Notes: a model not told the origin generated them from the letters alone. Numbered from the stretch's first letter, positions 45,316 to 55,098 are shown. The stretch: 64,000 bases of DNA from an uncultured Prevotellaceae bacterium (GCA_900318795.1 ONLU01000004.1:41689-105688); one strand, 5' to 3'. A program made the numbers and translations.

Positions 45316-45912
45316 ATGAATAAAGTTCCTCCCATCATGGAAGTCGGCGGCGTGCTGATATCGTCAGACATACTGACGGAGTGTTTTTGTTGTGACTATG
45401 AGAAGTGCAAGGGCATCTGCTGTGTAGAGGGTGATGCCGGTGCTCCAGTGACGATGGACGAGATTGCTGGCATAGAAGATGCGCTGGACACGGTGTGGGC
45501 AGACCTCAGTGCAAGTGCACAGAGCGTCATTGACCATCAGGGCGTAGCCTATACCGACAAGGACGGCGATTTGGTGACAAGCATCGTACGGGGTAAGGAC
45601 TGTGTCTTTACCTGTTACGAGGGTGACAACTGTCTGTGCGCCCTGGAACGGGCCTATCGCAAGGGAAAGACCAAATTCTGCAAACCCATCAGCTGTGCGC
45701 TCTATCCCATTCGTGAGAAAAGTTTTGGCGACGGGGTGGTAGGGCTTAACTATAACCGGTGGGCGGTTTGTAAGGATGCCGTAGAAAAAGGGAAGGCACT
45801 GGGCCTTCCCGTCTATCAGTTCCTGAAGGAACCGCTGATTCGTCGCTTTGGTCAAGAGTGGTACGAGGAACTTTGCGAGGTGGCTAAACTTTTCGATAGT
45901 CAGAAGGACTGA
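45316..45912 (+). CDS. DUF3109 family cysteine-rich protein
   Basis: From MNKVPPIMEV at 45316 there are 198 residues; earlier in-frame starts at 45295 and 45241 only add a poorly conserved stretch overlapping ung. Ten or more cysteines include CFCCDYEKCKGICCVEGD and CVFTCYEGDNCLCALERA plus FCKPISCALYPIR. This fits DUF3109/YkgJ-like proteins thought to bind zinc or an iron-sulfur cluster. Function unknown. Its 3' end overlaps the convergent AraC gene by 29 bp. Confidence 0.88.
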   Translation: MNKVPPIMEVGGVLISSDILTECFCCDYEKCKGICCVEGDAGAPVTMDEIAGIEDALDTVWADLSASAQSVIDHQGVAYTDKDGDLVTSIVRGKDCVFTCYEGDNCLCALERAYRKGKTKFCKPISCALYPIREKSFGDGVVGLNYNRWAVCKDAVEKGKALGLPVYQFLKEPLIRRFGQEWYEELCEVAKLFDSQKD

Positions 45913-46771
45913 CACCTACATGTTCCTTGAAGTATTTGCCAAAGAATGACTGGTTGGGGAAACACAACTCGTCTGTAATCTCCTTGATGCTTTTGGTGGA
46001 GTTTTTCAGCAGCACGCGAGCTTCCAGTATGACGTATTTGTCTATCCATTCGTTGGGGGTGCGCTGGCTGACCACCTTGACCACCTCTGCGAGGTATTTG
46101 GGCGTGATGCACAGCTGCTCGGCATACCATTTCACACGTCGTTCCGTACGGAAATGTTCTTCCAGGAGCCGGATGAATTGGGCAAAAAAGACCTCTGCAC
46201 GGGTGTATGACTGCGTATCCTTCTGCTCTACTCGCCAGATGACATTACTCATGTCGTAAAACATCGCTAAGAGCAGGGCGTTCACCAGTTCCTTGCGGAA
46301 ATGATGGTACTTGTCTGTCATCTTCTCCCGAATGGTTTGGAAGTAGTTAGAGAAGGTCTGTATCTCCATGGGCGTGAGAGGAACGACCGGATTGTTGGTC
46401 GAGAAAATGAGCAGAGACGAGACGTTCTTGACGTTTTGGATGAATCCGTGGTAGAAATTGGTGGAGAGCATGATACACATACACTCGAAGTCGGGCGAGG
46501 CCATGTAGTTGTCGATGATGTGCCGTTCAGAGATGAATAGCAGATCGCCGGGATTGACCGTTTGTTCGCGTGTGTCAATACTATACTGGGCACGTCCTCT
46601 CTTGCAGAGTGCCATCAAGATGAAGTTCAGTCGTGTAGGATCGCTGGGAATGGGAGCGTCTGCAATACGGTCCGTCAGTACCAGACCGTCTTCCATGTAT
46701 TCCGCGTTGCCCCACATCTTGGCCTGTTCCAGGCTGGTGTCAATAATGCTTTTAGTGTGATCTTTCTTCAT
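45884..46771 (-). CDS. AraC-family transcriptional regulator
   Basis: The 295-residue protein has an N-terminal cupin-like sensing half (FILMALCKRGRAQYSIDT, VNPGDLLFISERH) and a C-terminal pair of helix-turn-helix units (WYAEQLCITPKYLAEVVK; IKEITDELCFPNQSFFGKYFKEHVGVSP). It starts within the stop of the GH95 gene (ATGA overlap). It is therefore made from the same message and may control that gene in response to a sugar. The inducer is not known. Confidence 0.93.
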   Translation of the reverse strand: MKKDHTKSIIDTSLEQAKMWGNAEYMEDGLVLTDRIADAPIPSDPTRLNFILMALCKRGRAQYSIDTREQTVNPGDLLFISERHIIDNYMASPDFECMCIMLSTNFYHGFIQNVKNVSSLLIFSTNNPVVPLTPMEIQTFSNYFQTIREKMTDKYHHFRKELVNALLLAMFYDMSNVIWRVEQKDTQSYTRAEVFFAQFIRLLEEHFRTERRVKWYAEQLCITPKYLAEVVKVVSQRTPNEWIDKYVILEARVLLKNSTKSIKEITDELCFPNQSFFGKYFKEHVGVSPSDYRKV

Positions 46772-49113
46772 AGCTTAACAGTCAGCGGCTTGCCTGCCTT
46801 TATTTTTATTTTCTTGGATTGTTGCTGATAGGATAGGGTGATAGTACCCGATTTGCGGGCTTTGATAGTTGCCGTGCATACCTTGCCGTCCTTCCAGTCG
46901 AAGCTGACTTCGTAACCGCCACGGGCACAGAGTCCGCTGACGCTGCCCTCGCTCCAGGCCTTTGGCAGTGCGGGAAGCAGTTCAATGGTTTCTCCGTCCG
47001 ACTGTATCAGCATTTCGCAGACACCTGCCGTGCCTCCGAAGTTGCCGTCAATCTGGAAGGGTGGGTGGGCATCGAACAGGTTGGCATAGGTGCCTCCGGC
47101 ATGTCGGGTGCCTGGACGTTGGTCGTCTTGGGCATCGGTAAACGTCAGCAGTTTGCGGTATGTCTGGTAGGCTTTCTCGCCGTTGTGCAGGCGGGCCCAT
47201 AGATTGATGCGCCAGCCCGTAGACCATCCAGTGGTCTCGTCACCTTTCTGGACGAGTGTTTGTTCGGCTGCTTTTTGCAGGTCGGGCTGTGTCAGGTGGT
47301 GTCCGGGATAAAGACCGATAAGGTGACTTTGGTGGCGGTGCTTGGGGTCTTTGTCCTGCCAGTCGTAGTACCACTCATTCAGGTCTCCATCCTTGCCGAT
47401 GACGTAGGGACGCAGCCGTCTCAGTGTTTCCTTGTAAGTGGCTATGTCATAGCCACATACAGGGCCTGCTGCGCAAACGTTCAGCAATAGCTCACGGATG
47501 ATGGCCAAGTCAGCAGTGCCACCATAACAGGTAACACCCTGATAACCCTTATCTGTGATGTACTCGTTCTCGGGTGATGTTGATGGGGCAGTGATGAGTT
47601 CACCGGCCTGCTTGGGATTATCAATCAGCCAGGCGAGACAGAAGTCAGCAGCACCTTTCATCAAGGGGTATGCCACGCTCTTCAGGTATTGTTTGTCCTG
47701 AGTGAACAGATAGCGTTCCCACAGGGTGCTTACCAGCCAGGCACCACCCATGTTCCAGCAACTCCACATGGGGCTTTCCTTGTTCTCTCCCACGGGGTTG
47801 GTCATAGCCCAGAGGTCGCTGTTGTGGCTGGCGCACCATCCTTGCTGTATGCCGTAAAAGTTGCGGGCGGTATGCTGGCCGTTCTCTGCCAAGGCACGGA
47901 TGAAGTCGTCCAGCGGCTCTGCCATCTCTGCCAAGTTAGCAGTAAAGGCAGGCCAGTAGTTCTCTTCCAGGTTGATGTTCATGGTATAGTTGCCACGCCA
48001 AGGAGACCATAGGTAGGGTGTCCACAGGCCCTGCAGATTGGCAGGTACGCCCTTGGTGCGTGAGCACGAGATGAGCAGATAGCGACCATACTGGAAATAG
48101 AGTGTCTCCAGGTATCGGTCGTCACTTCCGTCCTTGAGCAGACGCTTGGTGGGCACCTGTTGTTTGTTGTCGGACAGCGACGATGTGCCTAACCGCAACT
48201 TGACCCGGTCGTAGAAGTGCTGGTAGTCGGCTATATGGCGCTGTCGCACTTCGTTATAGGTGACATTCTGGGTATGCCAGATGGCATCTGTGGCTTTTTC
48301 CAGGTAGGGGGCTCCCTGACGCACAGGGTGCTTGTCATATCCGTTGAAGCTGGTTTCGTTGACCAAATAGATGATGGCTTCTTTGGCATTCCTGATGGTC
48401 AGTGTGGAGTCGGCAGCGGTCACTGTTCCGTCTGTCTTCACTCGCAGCATGGTGCAGAAGTGGATGCTTTCCATGGGGTCGCCTGTGGCGTGGCCAGTCA
48501 TGGTGAGCTGGTTGTTGCCGCCTTTCACCTGGTGTGGAACTTGCGAGGTCAAGGCCAGTTGGCAGTTGATGTTGCCTCGCAGTCGGATGGCGATGAACTG
48601 GTCGGGCTGGGAGGCGATATACTCTCTGGTGAAGGCACTGCCTCCACGCATATAGCCATCAGTCACCAGTGCACTGTCCAGGTTGAGCTCTCGCCGGTAC
48701 TGGCTCACAACGCCTTTGTTATGATCTATGATGTAAAGCGAACCCAGGGGCTGGTAGAACTGCGAGTTGTGTCCTTCTACGTGCAGTTGCAGAGAGTCAG
48801 CACGGGCATAGTCCTCGGCAAAGAGTGCCTTGCGGATTTCTGGTATCCACCTGGCTGCTCCGGCACCTTCATTCCTGTCAACAGGCTTGCCTGTCCACAG
48901 CGTGATGTCGTTCAGGTGAATCAGACAGGTGTCAGTACCACCATAGACCAATGCACCCAACTTGCCGTTGCCAATGGGCAGCGACTCTTCAAAATACTGG
49001 GCGGGTTGTTCATACCATAGTCGCATGGGCTGCTGCCCTTGTGCAGAAAGCGCTAAAGGCAGTAGTATCCCGAAGTAGTATATTAAAAGTAGTGTTAGTA
49101 GTCTATTTTTCAT
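46768..49113 (-). CDS. glycoside hydrolase family 95, probable alpha-L-fucosidase
   Basis: The start MKNRLLTLL at 49113 gives 781 residues with a signal peptide ending at LSAQ. GH95 features in order: WYEQPAQYFEESLPIGNGKLG, a beta-sandwich with HLNDITLWTG, then the (alpha/alpha)6 barrel with YTMNINLEENYWPA (catalytic asparagines), PSTSPENEYI (acid glutamate) and FQIDGNFGGTAG (aspartate). Family members remove alpha-1,2-fucose or galactose from host or plant glycans. No SusC/SusD pair is adjacent, so this is not a classical PUL. Its message also carries the AraC regulator. Confidence 0.93.
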   Translation of the reverse strand: MKNRLLTLLLIYYFGILLPLALSAQGQQPMRLWYEQPAQYFEESLPIGNGKLGALVYGGTDTCLIHLNDITLWTGKPVDRNEGAGAARWIPEIRKALFAEDYARADSLQLHVEGHNSQFYQPLGSLYIIDHNKGVVSQYRRELNLDSALVTDGYMRGGSAFTREYIASQPDQFIAIRLRGNINCQLALTSQVPHQVKGGNNQLTMTGHATGDPMESIHFCTMLRVKTDGTVTAADSTLTIRNAKEAIIYLVNETSFNGYDKHPVRQGAPYLEKATDAIWHTQNVTYNEVRQRHIADYQHFYDRVKLRLGTSSLSDNKQQVPTKRLLKDGSDDRYLETLYFQYGRYLLISCSRTKGVPANLQGLWTPYLWSPWRGNYTMNINLEENYWPAFTANLAEMAEPLDDFIRALAENGQHTARNFYGIQQGWCASHNSDLWAMTNPVGENKESPMWSCWNMGGAWLVSTLWERYLFTQDKQYLKSVAYPLMKGAADFCLAWLIDNPKQAGELITAPSTSPENEYITDKGYQGVTCYGGTADLAIIRELLLNVCAAGPVCGYDIATYKETLRRLRPYVIGKDGDLNEWYYDWQDKDPKHRHQSHLIGLYPGHHLTQPDLQKAAEQTLVQKGDETTGWSTGWRINLWARLHNGEKAYQTYRKLLTFTDAQDDQRPGTRHAGGTYANLFDAHPPFQIDGNFGGTAGVCEMLIQSDGETIELLPALPKAWSEGSVSGLCARGGYEVSFDWKDGKVCTATIKARKSGTITLSYQQQSKKIKIKAGKPLTVKL

Positions 49114-49155
49114 AATTCCCTTTTTCTTGTTTTGTCCTGCATATAGCATTTCGGT

Positions 49156-49163
49156 TGCAAAGA
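49156..49163 (-). promoter_or_regulatory. -7 box for the GH95-araC operon
   Basis: TATCTTTG on the minus strand, 42 bp before the ATG at 49113. Confidence 0.65.
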
Positions 49164-49206
49164 TACAAAATAATATTGAAAAACGATTACAAAAGCCATA
49201 GAAGTT

Positions 49207-50118
49207 TTAATGAGATAAATAAGGTACGCACTGGTGTATCTCTATAGGGAGTGTTTCTACTTTCAGGTGATCCTTTTCTATGTGTAGCTTAACCATACAA
49301 GCTTGGCTGTTGATGGGTTTCTGCTGGTCAAAGATGAAGTTGCCGATGCTGTAGTAGATGTATTTACCCTCGTAGGTCTCAATGGACTGCAGGGTGTGGG
49401 TATGGTGGCATACCAGCACATCGGCACCCGCATTGATGAGCTGGCGGGCCTCCAGCCGTTGTCGAGGCACGGGCTTCATGGTGTGTTCACCACCCCAGTG
49501 GAGTGAGACGATGATGACTGCACTGGAGTCTGCCTGCCGCAGTTGGGCTACCCGGCAGAGCAGCGAGTCCATCGGTTCTTGGCTGACGCAGGGCTTGTCA
49601 GGCAGATAGGCATAGTTTTCGAGGGATAGTCGAAGTGATGGTACCAGCCATACCGGGCGAGGTGTCTCTACCAGCAGCACGGGAGTAGCGGCTTGGCTCA
49701 TGTTCTCACCGGCCCCAATAGGTGTCATCCCTGCTGACAGAATGTTCTGGCGGGTGTCCATCAGCCCTTGGCGACCTTGGTCTATCGCATGGTTGTTAGC
49801 CATGTTCAGGTGGGTGATGCCATGTGCCTTCAGCGTAGTCAGCCATTCTGGCTCTCCACGGAAGATGAAACGTTTGAAGACAGGGGCCTTGATTTTTGTC
49901 GCTGGACATTCAAGATTGCCCACGACCACCTGTGCAGAGCGGAACACACTGTCAATGCCGGCAGAGAAAAGATGGTCGGCACCGTGTCGTTCGATGACTT
50001 TGCGCACCCCTCGGTCGAGCAGGATGTCACCTGTCAGCACGATGTCTAACGTGTCAGCAGCCAATGCCGTCACGCAGGATATCACACTAACAACCAGAAC
50101 TATAGAACGTTTCCTCAT
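49207..50118 (-). CDS. CapA-family (poly-gamma-glutamate synthesis type) metallophosphatase-like protein
   Basis: The start MRKRSIVLVV at 50118 gives 303 residues with a signal peptide ending near TALA. CapA motifs are LTGDILLDRG, VVGNLECPA, NMANNHAIDQGRQG, VSLHWGGEHT, VCHHTHTLQ and YSIGNFIFDQ, in the order typical for this calcineurin-like fold. True PGA polymer genes (capB, capC) are absent nearby, so an envelope phosphoesterase role is more likely than capsule synthesis. It overlaps the 3' end of the DUF3160 gene by 32 bp. Confidence 0.88.
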   Translation of the reverse strand: MRKRSIVLVVSVISCVTALAADTLDIVLTGDILLDRGVRKVIERHGADHLFSAGIDSVFRSAQVVVGNLECPATKIKAPVFKRFIFRGEPEWLTTLKAHGITHLNMANNHAIDQGRQGLMDTRQNILSAGMTPIGAGENMSQAATPVLLVETPRPVWLVPSLRLSLENYAYLPDKPCVSQEPMDSLLCRVAQLRQADSSAVIIVSLHWGGEHTMKPVPRQRLEARQLINAGADVLVCHHTHTLQSIETYEGKYIYYSIGNFIFDQQKPINSQACMVKLHIEKDHLKVETLPIEIHQCVPYLSH

Positions 50119-52519
50119 CGGGTTTAGGTTGTTGCTCAAGGGGGATGGTGATGCGTTGCATCCATGTGGGCACACCCTTGCGTGGGTCTTTCTCCAGTTG
50201 TTTCTGCCACTCTTCGTCGGTGAGCCGTTGCTGGTCAATAGGTTCTGTGAACTCACGATAGCTCAGTACGCCCCCTCGTGTCAGATAGAGGTATCCATTG
50301 ATCTCGACAATCACGTAGATGACGTCCGCATTGCCGACGGCCTCATAGAGAATGGTCTTATCTGGGTTGTTGTCTGCATTGGCAGTATAGACGTCAGCTA
50401 CAACAGCCACGTTCTTGTCTGCTCCCTGAACGTCGCTCCAACCCATCAGGCTCTGGTCGGGCTCTCGTACCATATCGAGGGAAATGTTCTCAAACTGGGC
50501 ACCGATATACTCGATATGGTCATATTCCTCGTCGGTGAGCATCTTCCCTGACAGCTCCTTTTCGCTGGCATGAAGCAGGAATTCTGCCTCTTCGCGGATA
50601 CGGATGGTACTCTCCTTCACTTTCTCTGTCAGCATCTGTTCCTGCTCCATTACTTGCTGGATATGGTCGAGCAGGGCGATGGATTTCTGCCAGAAGGGAA
50701 CGTTGGGTTCCACATAGCCTCTTACGACGGGGTCGGGGATGCCTCCGCCACCACATTCGGCACCCATTGGCTGTTTGGCATAGAGGATGGCATCGTGTTT
50801 CAGCTCTGCCCATGAGGCGAGTATAGCATTCAAGTTCTTCAGGTCCCACTCGGGGGTGCCCATGAAGTAGGGACACCTTTTGTCCTTGTCGGCACCGGCA
50901 ATGGTCTTCAGGCTGTTGACCCATTGTGTGGCAATGGTCTCCTGCCAGTCTATCTCATTCATGCGTTTCTTCATCTCGCGGAGGGTAGGTTTATAGGCAC
51001 TCCACTCCTGTTTCTCAGCCAGCAGAATCTGCTCTGCAGCTGTTACACCTAAAGCCGCAAATACGTCGAGCCCCTTCGGAGTAGCACGTTTTGTGGTCTG
51101 GCTGTCGTAATCGACCATCTCCAGCAGCACCTCGGCATCGGGCTGGTAGCGTTGGGGCATGATGCACACTTTCGTGTGGCTTGTCTTCTCGTGCTTGGGT
51201 GCTATGCGAGTCTGTTTCTTAGCCGTTTCTGCCAAGTTCTTTCCTACTTTGTCGAGAGCTTGCTGGTCGCTCAGCAATTCCAGGCCCTTGCCGGTTTTGT
51301 TTACCTCGTCGATGACCTGCAAGATACTTAAGTTGTCAGGTTTGCCCATGAGAAGGGTGATAAGCCGGTTCAGTTTGTCGTATTTCTGTCGGGCATCGTC
51401 ACTTTGCTTCAGGGCGAGGGCCATCATGACGGCTTCCTTCAACTCTTCCCTGTTGTCGAGACCGTAGGGAGCTGTCTGGAGCCACATCATGCCACGGAAG
51501 TAGCGTTGTAGAGCCTCACTGCGGGTGTAGTGTCCACGAGGCCGGAACAGACTGTAGGGAAATTCCACCTTTCTGTAGTCCATGAAGAAGGGTGTAGTGG
51601 CATTGGTGGCTTTCATCACGCGCTCTATCTCAGGTTTTGCCAGGGACTGCTCCTCGTCGTTGCCGATGTACTCGCCGGTGAACAACTGGTAGGCTATCGT
51701 GAAGAACGTTGCATTGTGAAGGGCCAGCTGCTTGTCCTCCTCGCTGAGGTCACTGTTCGTGTACAACTGGTGGGTGGTGTTGACCATGTCGCTTGAGAAG
51801 TCGGTCATCAATTTCAGCAGCGTGTGTTCTTCCAGTTCGCGCAGCATACAGTCGAAATAGAGGTGGAACAACTGTAGGTAAAGGTCGGTAGTCACGAAGT
51901 TGGGGAAGTCGGAGTAGTCGTTTTCCTCATATACGTTAAACAGTTGTGGATAGCTCGAAGCGACGATTCCGAAACCGTCTTTGGCTAACTGTTGGCTGAT
52001 TTGCGGGTCAAAGTCTTTCAGTTGTCGTGGATTGATTAGGTTCTGTACGTTCACCCGTAGCCCTTCGCCGGCGTTGAAGTTCTGTTTTAACAGTTCGTCC
52101 TCACGGTCTTTCAGCCGCTTCATGAAAGCTTCTTCCTCGGGGGTGTATTTCAGCAGATGCAGTTCCTCGCTGGTGCGGTAGTAGGCATCGCGCCATCCCT
52201 CGTGCTCCTTGGCCTGAATGGGGTGGTCCTCCAGTTTTTCGTCGAAGACCAGTGTCAGCGAGTCATACCAGGTGGTGGTCAGGTACATGCCGCGAATATA
52301 CGAGTCCTTGAAGGGGAAACCCTGTCGGGCGGCAGGGGCATTGCGTAGCAGCCTGAGGTCGCTGATGCTTAGGTCCGACACGTCCATGTTGTAGTCAATA
52401 CCGTCACGCACCTTTTCGAGGTCTATCTTTGATGAGGGCATGGTTATCGCACTCTGTTTCTGACTACAGGCTGTCAGGAGACCGGCAAGGCAGGCTGCGA
52501 TGAAGAGTCTTGTTTTCAT
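50087..52519 (-). CDS. DUF3160 lipoprotein
   Basis: The 810-residue protein has a lipoprotein signal (lipobox LTAC, Cys18). The body matches DUF3160: FGIVASSYPQLFNVYEEND, FVTTDLYLQLFHLYFDCMLR, YTRSEALQRYFRGMMWLQ and a late VADVYTANADN segment. It is mostly helical and lies in the cell envelope. No function is established for the family. It is translationally linked to the small upstream gene (4-bp overlap) and to the CapA-like gene. Confidence 0.88.
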   Translation of the reverse strand: MKTRLFIAACLAGLLTACSQKQSAITMPSSKIDLEKVRDGIDYNMDVSDLSISDLRLLRNAPAARQGFPFKDSYIRGMYLTTTWYDSLTLVFDEKLEDHPIQAKEHEGWRDAYYRTSEELHLLKYTPEEEAFMKRLKDREDELLKQNFNAGEGLRVNVQNLINPRQLKDFDPQISQQLAKDGFGIVASSYPQLFNVYEENDYSDFPNFVTTDLYLQLFHLYFDCMLRELEEHTLLKLMTDFSSDMVNTTHQLYTNSDLSEEDKQLALHNATFFTIAYQLFTGEYIGNDEEQSLAKPEIERVMKATNATTPFFMDYRKVEFPYSLFRPRGHYTRSEALQRYFRGMMWLQTAPYGLDNREELKEAVMMALALKQSDDARQKYDKLNRLITLLMGKPDNLSILQVIDEVNKTGKGLELLSDQQALDKVGKNLAETAKKQTRIAPKHEKTSHTKVCIMPQRYQPDAEVLLEMVDYDSQTTKRATPKGLDVFAALGVTAAEQILLAEKQEWSAYKPTLREMKKRMNEIDWQETIATQWVNSLKTIAGADKDKRCPYFMGTPEWDLKNLNAILASWAELKHDAILYAKQPMGAECGGGGIPDPVVRGYVEPNVPFWQKSIALLDHIQQVMEQEQMLTEKVKESTIRIREEAEFLLHASEKELSGKMLTDEEYDHIEYIGAQFENISLDMVREPDQSLMGWSDVQGADKNVAVVADVYTANADNNPDKTILYEAVGNADVIYVIVEINGYLYLTRGGVLSYREFTEPIDQQRLTDEEWQKQLEKDPRKGVPTWMQRITIPLEQQPKPDEETFYSSGC

Positions 52520-52995
52520 TGGCTTAAGTATTTGATTGCTGTTTCTTTATCTGTACCTTTTATGATAAAGTGGTCGAGTGTCAGACCGAAGCCGTTCCAT
52601 TGATAGTCTGATACCACATAGAGGCTGTCGGTGGTAGTCTCCAATGCCCGGACTTTCCCGTCCTTGAAGCGGAAGTCCTCCAGGATGCCGCCGAGCTTTG
52701 AACCGAGCCACAAGGGGCGTGCCTTGTCTTTCACTCGCTTGAAGATAAAGAGCCGACGGGCCTTTTCCGGATAGAAGCGTGTAGCCTTGATTACGCCGAC
52801 CATGGCGTCTGCCTGACCGTCACCGTCGACATCGCCTGTCTGGAACTGATATACAGGGTAGGGCAGTCGCCAGTCACAAAGCCAGTACAGACTGTCGTGT
52901 TCGTGGCGTAGCGTAAAACCCTGTTCCTCTCTGGGGACAACGGCTTGTGCCAGACAAGGGGTGGCTAAAAGCCACAGTAGGATGATTCGGATCAT
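52516..52995 (-). CDS. small exported protein with a VCBS/FG-GAP-like calcium loop
   Basis: From the ATG at 52995 there are 159 residues; the TTG six bases earlier is less likely. A signal peptide ends near CLAQA. The single motif GDVDGDGQADAMVG looks like an FG-GAP/VCBS calcium-binding turn, followed by KATRFYPEKARRLFIFKRV. It overlaps the DUF3160 gene by 4 bp and probably acts with it. Its start lies only 7 bp after the gyrB terminator hairpin, and no separate promoter is visible. Confidence 0.7.
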   Translation of the reverse strand: MIRIILLWLLATPCLAQAVVPREEQGFTLRHEHDSLYWLCDWRLPYPVYQFQTGDVDGDGQADAMVGVIKATRFYPEKARRLFIFKRVKDKARPLWLGSKLGGILEDFRFKDGKVRALETTTDSLYVVSDYQWNGFGLTLDHFIIKGTDKETAIKYLSQ

Positions 52996-53001
52996 AGGCA
53001 A

Positions 53002-53030
53002 ATAAGGAGAACCGTTTTGGTTCTCCTTAT
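53002..53030 (-). terminator. hairpin after gyrB
   Basis: ataaggagaacc / ggttctccttat, 12 bp perfect stem, 5-nt loop, directly after the gyrB stop. There is no strong U run, so read-through into the three downstream genes is plausible. Confidence 0.7.
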
Positions 53031-53036
53031 GGTATG

Positions 53037-55010
53037 TTATGCATCGATATTTGCGTAGGTTGCATTCTTTTCGATGAATTGTCTTCGCGGTTCTACGTCG
53101 TCACCCATTAGCATGGAGAATATCTCGTCTGCCTCTGCGGCATTCTCGATGGTGACCTGTTTCAGTAGGCGGTTCTCCGGATTCATGGTCGTCTCCCACA
53201 GTTGCTCGGGATTCATCTCACCAAGACCTTTGTAGCGTTGGGTGTGCAGGGCTGAGGCATTTTCGTCACCGTCTACGTACTTGTCTATGAAGGCTTGGCG
53301 CTGCTGGTCGGTGTAGCAGTATTCCGAGAACTTCTTGTATGTACATTTATAAAGAGGTGGGGTGGCGATGTAGAGGTGTCCCTCCTGAATGACCTTCGGC
53401 ATGAAGCGGTAGAAGAGCGTCATGATGAGCGTGTCGATGTGTGAACCATCGACGTCGGCATCGGTCATGATGATAATCTTGTCGTAGCGCAGCTTGTCGA
53501 CATTGGCTTCCTTGGAGTCCTCACCGTCCACACCGAAGCGAACACCGATAGACTGGATGATGTTCATGACGGACTCGGCTTCAAACACACGGTGCCACTG
53601 TACCTTTTCTACGTTCAGAATCTTACCGCGCAAGGGCAGGATGGCTTGGAAGTGACGGTCACGACCCTGCTTGGCAGAACCACCTGCCGAGTCACCCTCG
53701 ACGAGGAAGATTTCGCATTCCTTCGGGTCTTTGTTGGAGCAGTCTGCCAACTTGCCGGGCAGTCCGCCACCCGTCATGGGGTTCTTGCGCTGTACACTCT
53801 CGCGGGCCTTGCGGGCAGCGATACGTGCTGTAGCAGCAAGGATGACCTTCTCGCAAATGGTATGAGCCTCCTTCGGGTGCTCCTCCAGGAAGTTGGTCAT
53901 GGCTTCACCAACAGCCTTCTGTACGGCACCGTTGACCTCCGAGTTGCCCAGCTTGGTCTTGGTCTGACCTTCGAACTGGGGCTCTGCCACCTTTACGGAG
54001 ATGATGGCTGTCAGTCCCTCGCGGAAGTCGTCCTGAGCAACCTCAATCTTGGCTTTCTCAATCTGCTTGCGCAGCTGGTCGTCCTCGTCGGCATACTTCT
54101 TCAGCGTACGGGCCAGGGCAATGCGGAAACCTGTCAGATGGGTACCGCCTTCTATGGTGTTGATGTTGTTGACGTATGAGTGGATGTTCTCAGAATAGTC
54201 GCTGTTGTACAGCAAGGCCACCTCAATGGGTACACCGTCCTTCTCGGTCTTGAGGCAGATAGGGTCACCGATGATTGACTGACGGTGACGGTCCACATAG
54301 CGCACAAATTCCTTCAGTCCCTCCTTGGCATGGAACACCTCGGGCTCCTTCAGGTTGCCTTCCTCGTCAGGACGCAGGTCGGTCAGCGTAATGGTGATGC
54401 CGGCGTTTAGGTAGGCCAATTCGCGCATGCGGCGCGCAATGATGTCGTATTTGTATTCTGTAGTCGTAAAGATGGTGGCGTCGGGCCAGAACTGCTGACG
54501 TGTGCCAGTCTTGTCGGTGTCGCCCACAATCTTGACGTCGTACAGGGGCTTGCCTTTCTCATATTCCTGCTGGTAGATGTGCCCGTTGCGGAACACCTGT
54601 GACAGCATGTGTGTAGACAGTGCGTTCACACAACTTACACCCACACCATGCAGACCTCCGGAAACCTTGTATGAGCCCTTGTCGAACTTACCACCTGCAT
54701 GCAGGACAGTCATGACGACTTCCAGGGCAGACTTGTGCATCTTCTCGTGCTCGTCAACGGGAATACCGCGTCCGTTGTCTTGTACGGTGATGGAGTTGTC
54801 TTCGTTGATGGTTACTTCAATATGGGTGCAGTAGCCCGCCATAGCTTCGTCGATAGAGTTGTCGACAGTTTCGTTGACGAGGTGGTGCAATCCTTTTTCG
54901 CTAATGTCGCCAATGTACATAGCAGGGCGCTTACGCACTGCTTCCAAACCCTCGAGCACCTGAATATTGCTCGCGGAATAATTACTTACTTTGTTTTGTT
55001 CTTCTGCCAT
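53037..55010 (-). CDS. gyrB: DNA gyrase subunit B
   Basis: The 657-residue protein shows the GHKL ATPase domain (VNETVDNSIDEAMAGY, VQDNGRGIPVD, VSGGLHGVGVSCVNALS), the transducer domain, and the TOPRIM domain (VEGDSAGGSAKQGRDR, IIMTDADVDGSHI). The conserved C-terminal RYKGLGEMNPEQLWETTMNP and RRQFIEKNA follow. It supercoils DNA together with GyrA. The promoter is at 55038-55068 on the minus strand. Confidence 0.98.
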   Translation of the reverse strand: MAEEQNKVSNYSASNIQVLEGLEAVRKRPAMYIGDISEKGLHHLVNETVDNSIDEAMAGYCTHIEVTINEDNSITVQDNGRGIPVDEHEKMHKSALEVVMTVLHAGGKFDKGSYKVSGGLHGVGVSCVNALSTHMLSQVFRNGHIYQQEYEKGKPLYDVKIVGDTDKTGTRQQFWPDATIFTTTEYKYDIIARRMRELAYLNAGITITLTDLRPDEEGNLKEPEVFHAKEGLKEFVRYVDRHRQSIIGDPICLKTEKDGVPIEVALLYNSDYSENIHSYVNNINTIEGGTHLTGFRIALARTLKKYADEDDQLRKQIEKAKIEVAQDDFREGLTAIISVKVAEPQFEGQTKTKLGNSEVNGAVQKAVGEAMTNFLEEHPKEAHTICEKVILAATARIAARKARESVQRKNPMTGGGLPGKLADCSNKDPKECEIFLVEGDSAGGSAKQGRDRHFQAILPLRGKILNVEKVQWHRVFEAESVMNIIQSIGVRFGVDGEDSKEANVDKLRYDKIIIMTDADVDGSHIDTLIMTLFYRFMPKVIQEGHLYIATPPLYKCTYKKFSEYCYTDQQRQAFIDKYVDGDENASALHTQRYKGLGEMNPEQLWETTMNPENRLLKQVTIENAAEADEIFSMLMGDDVEPRRQFIEKNATYANIDA

Positions 55011-55037
55011 TGTTTAATAGTAGGTCTTAATAGGATG

Positions 55038-55068
55038 CAAAATTACACAAAAAAAATGACTTACACAA
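55038..55068 (-). promoter_or_regulatory. gyrB promoter
   Basis: TTG (55068-55066), 20 bp, TAATTTTG (55045-55038) on the minus strand. Confidence 0.7.
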
Positions 55069-55098
55069 AAGAAAAGTGTTTATTTTTTATAAAAAATA

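Noticed and set aside
49207-50118. Poly-gamma-glutamate capsule locus
   Set aside because: CapA-like protein alone; capB and capC are absent.
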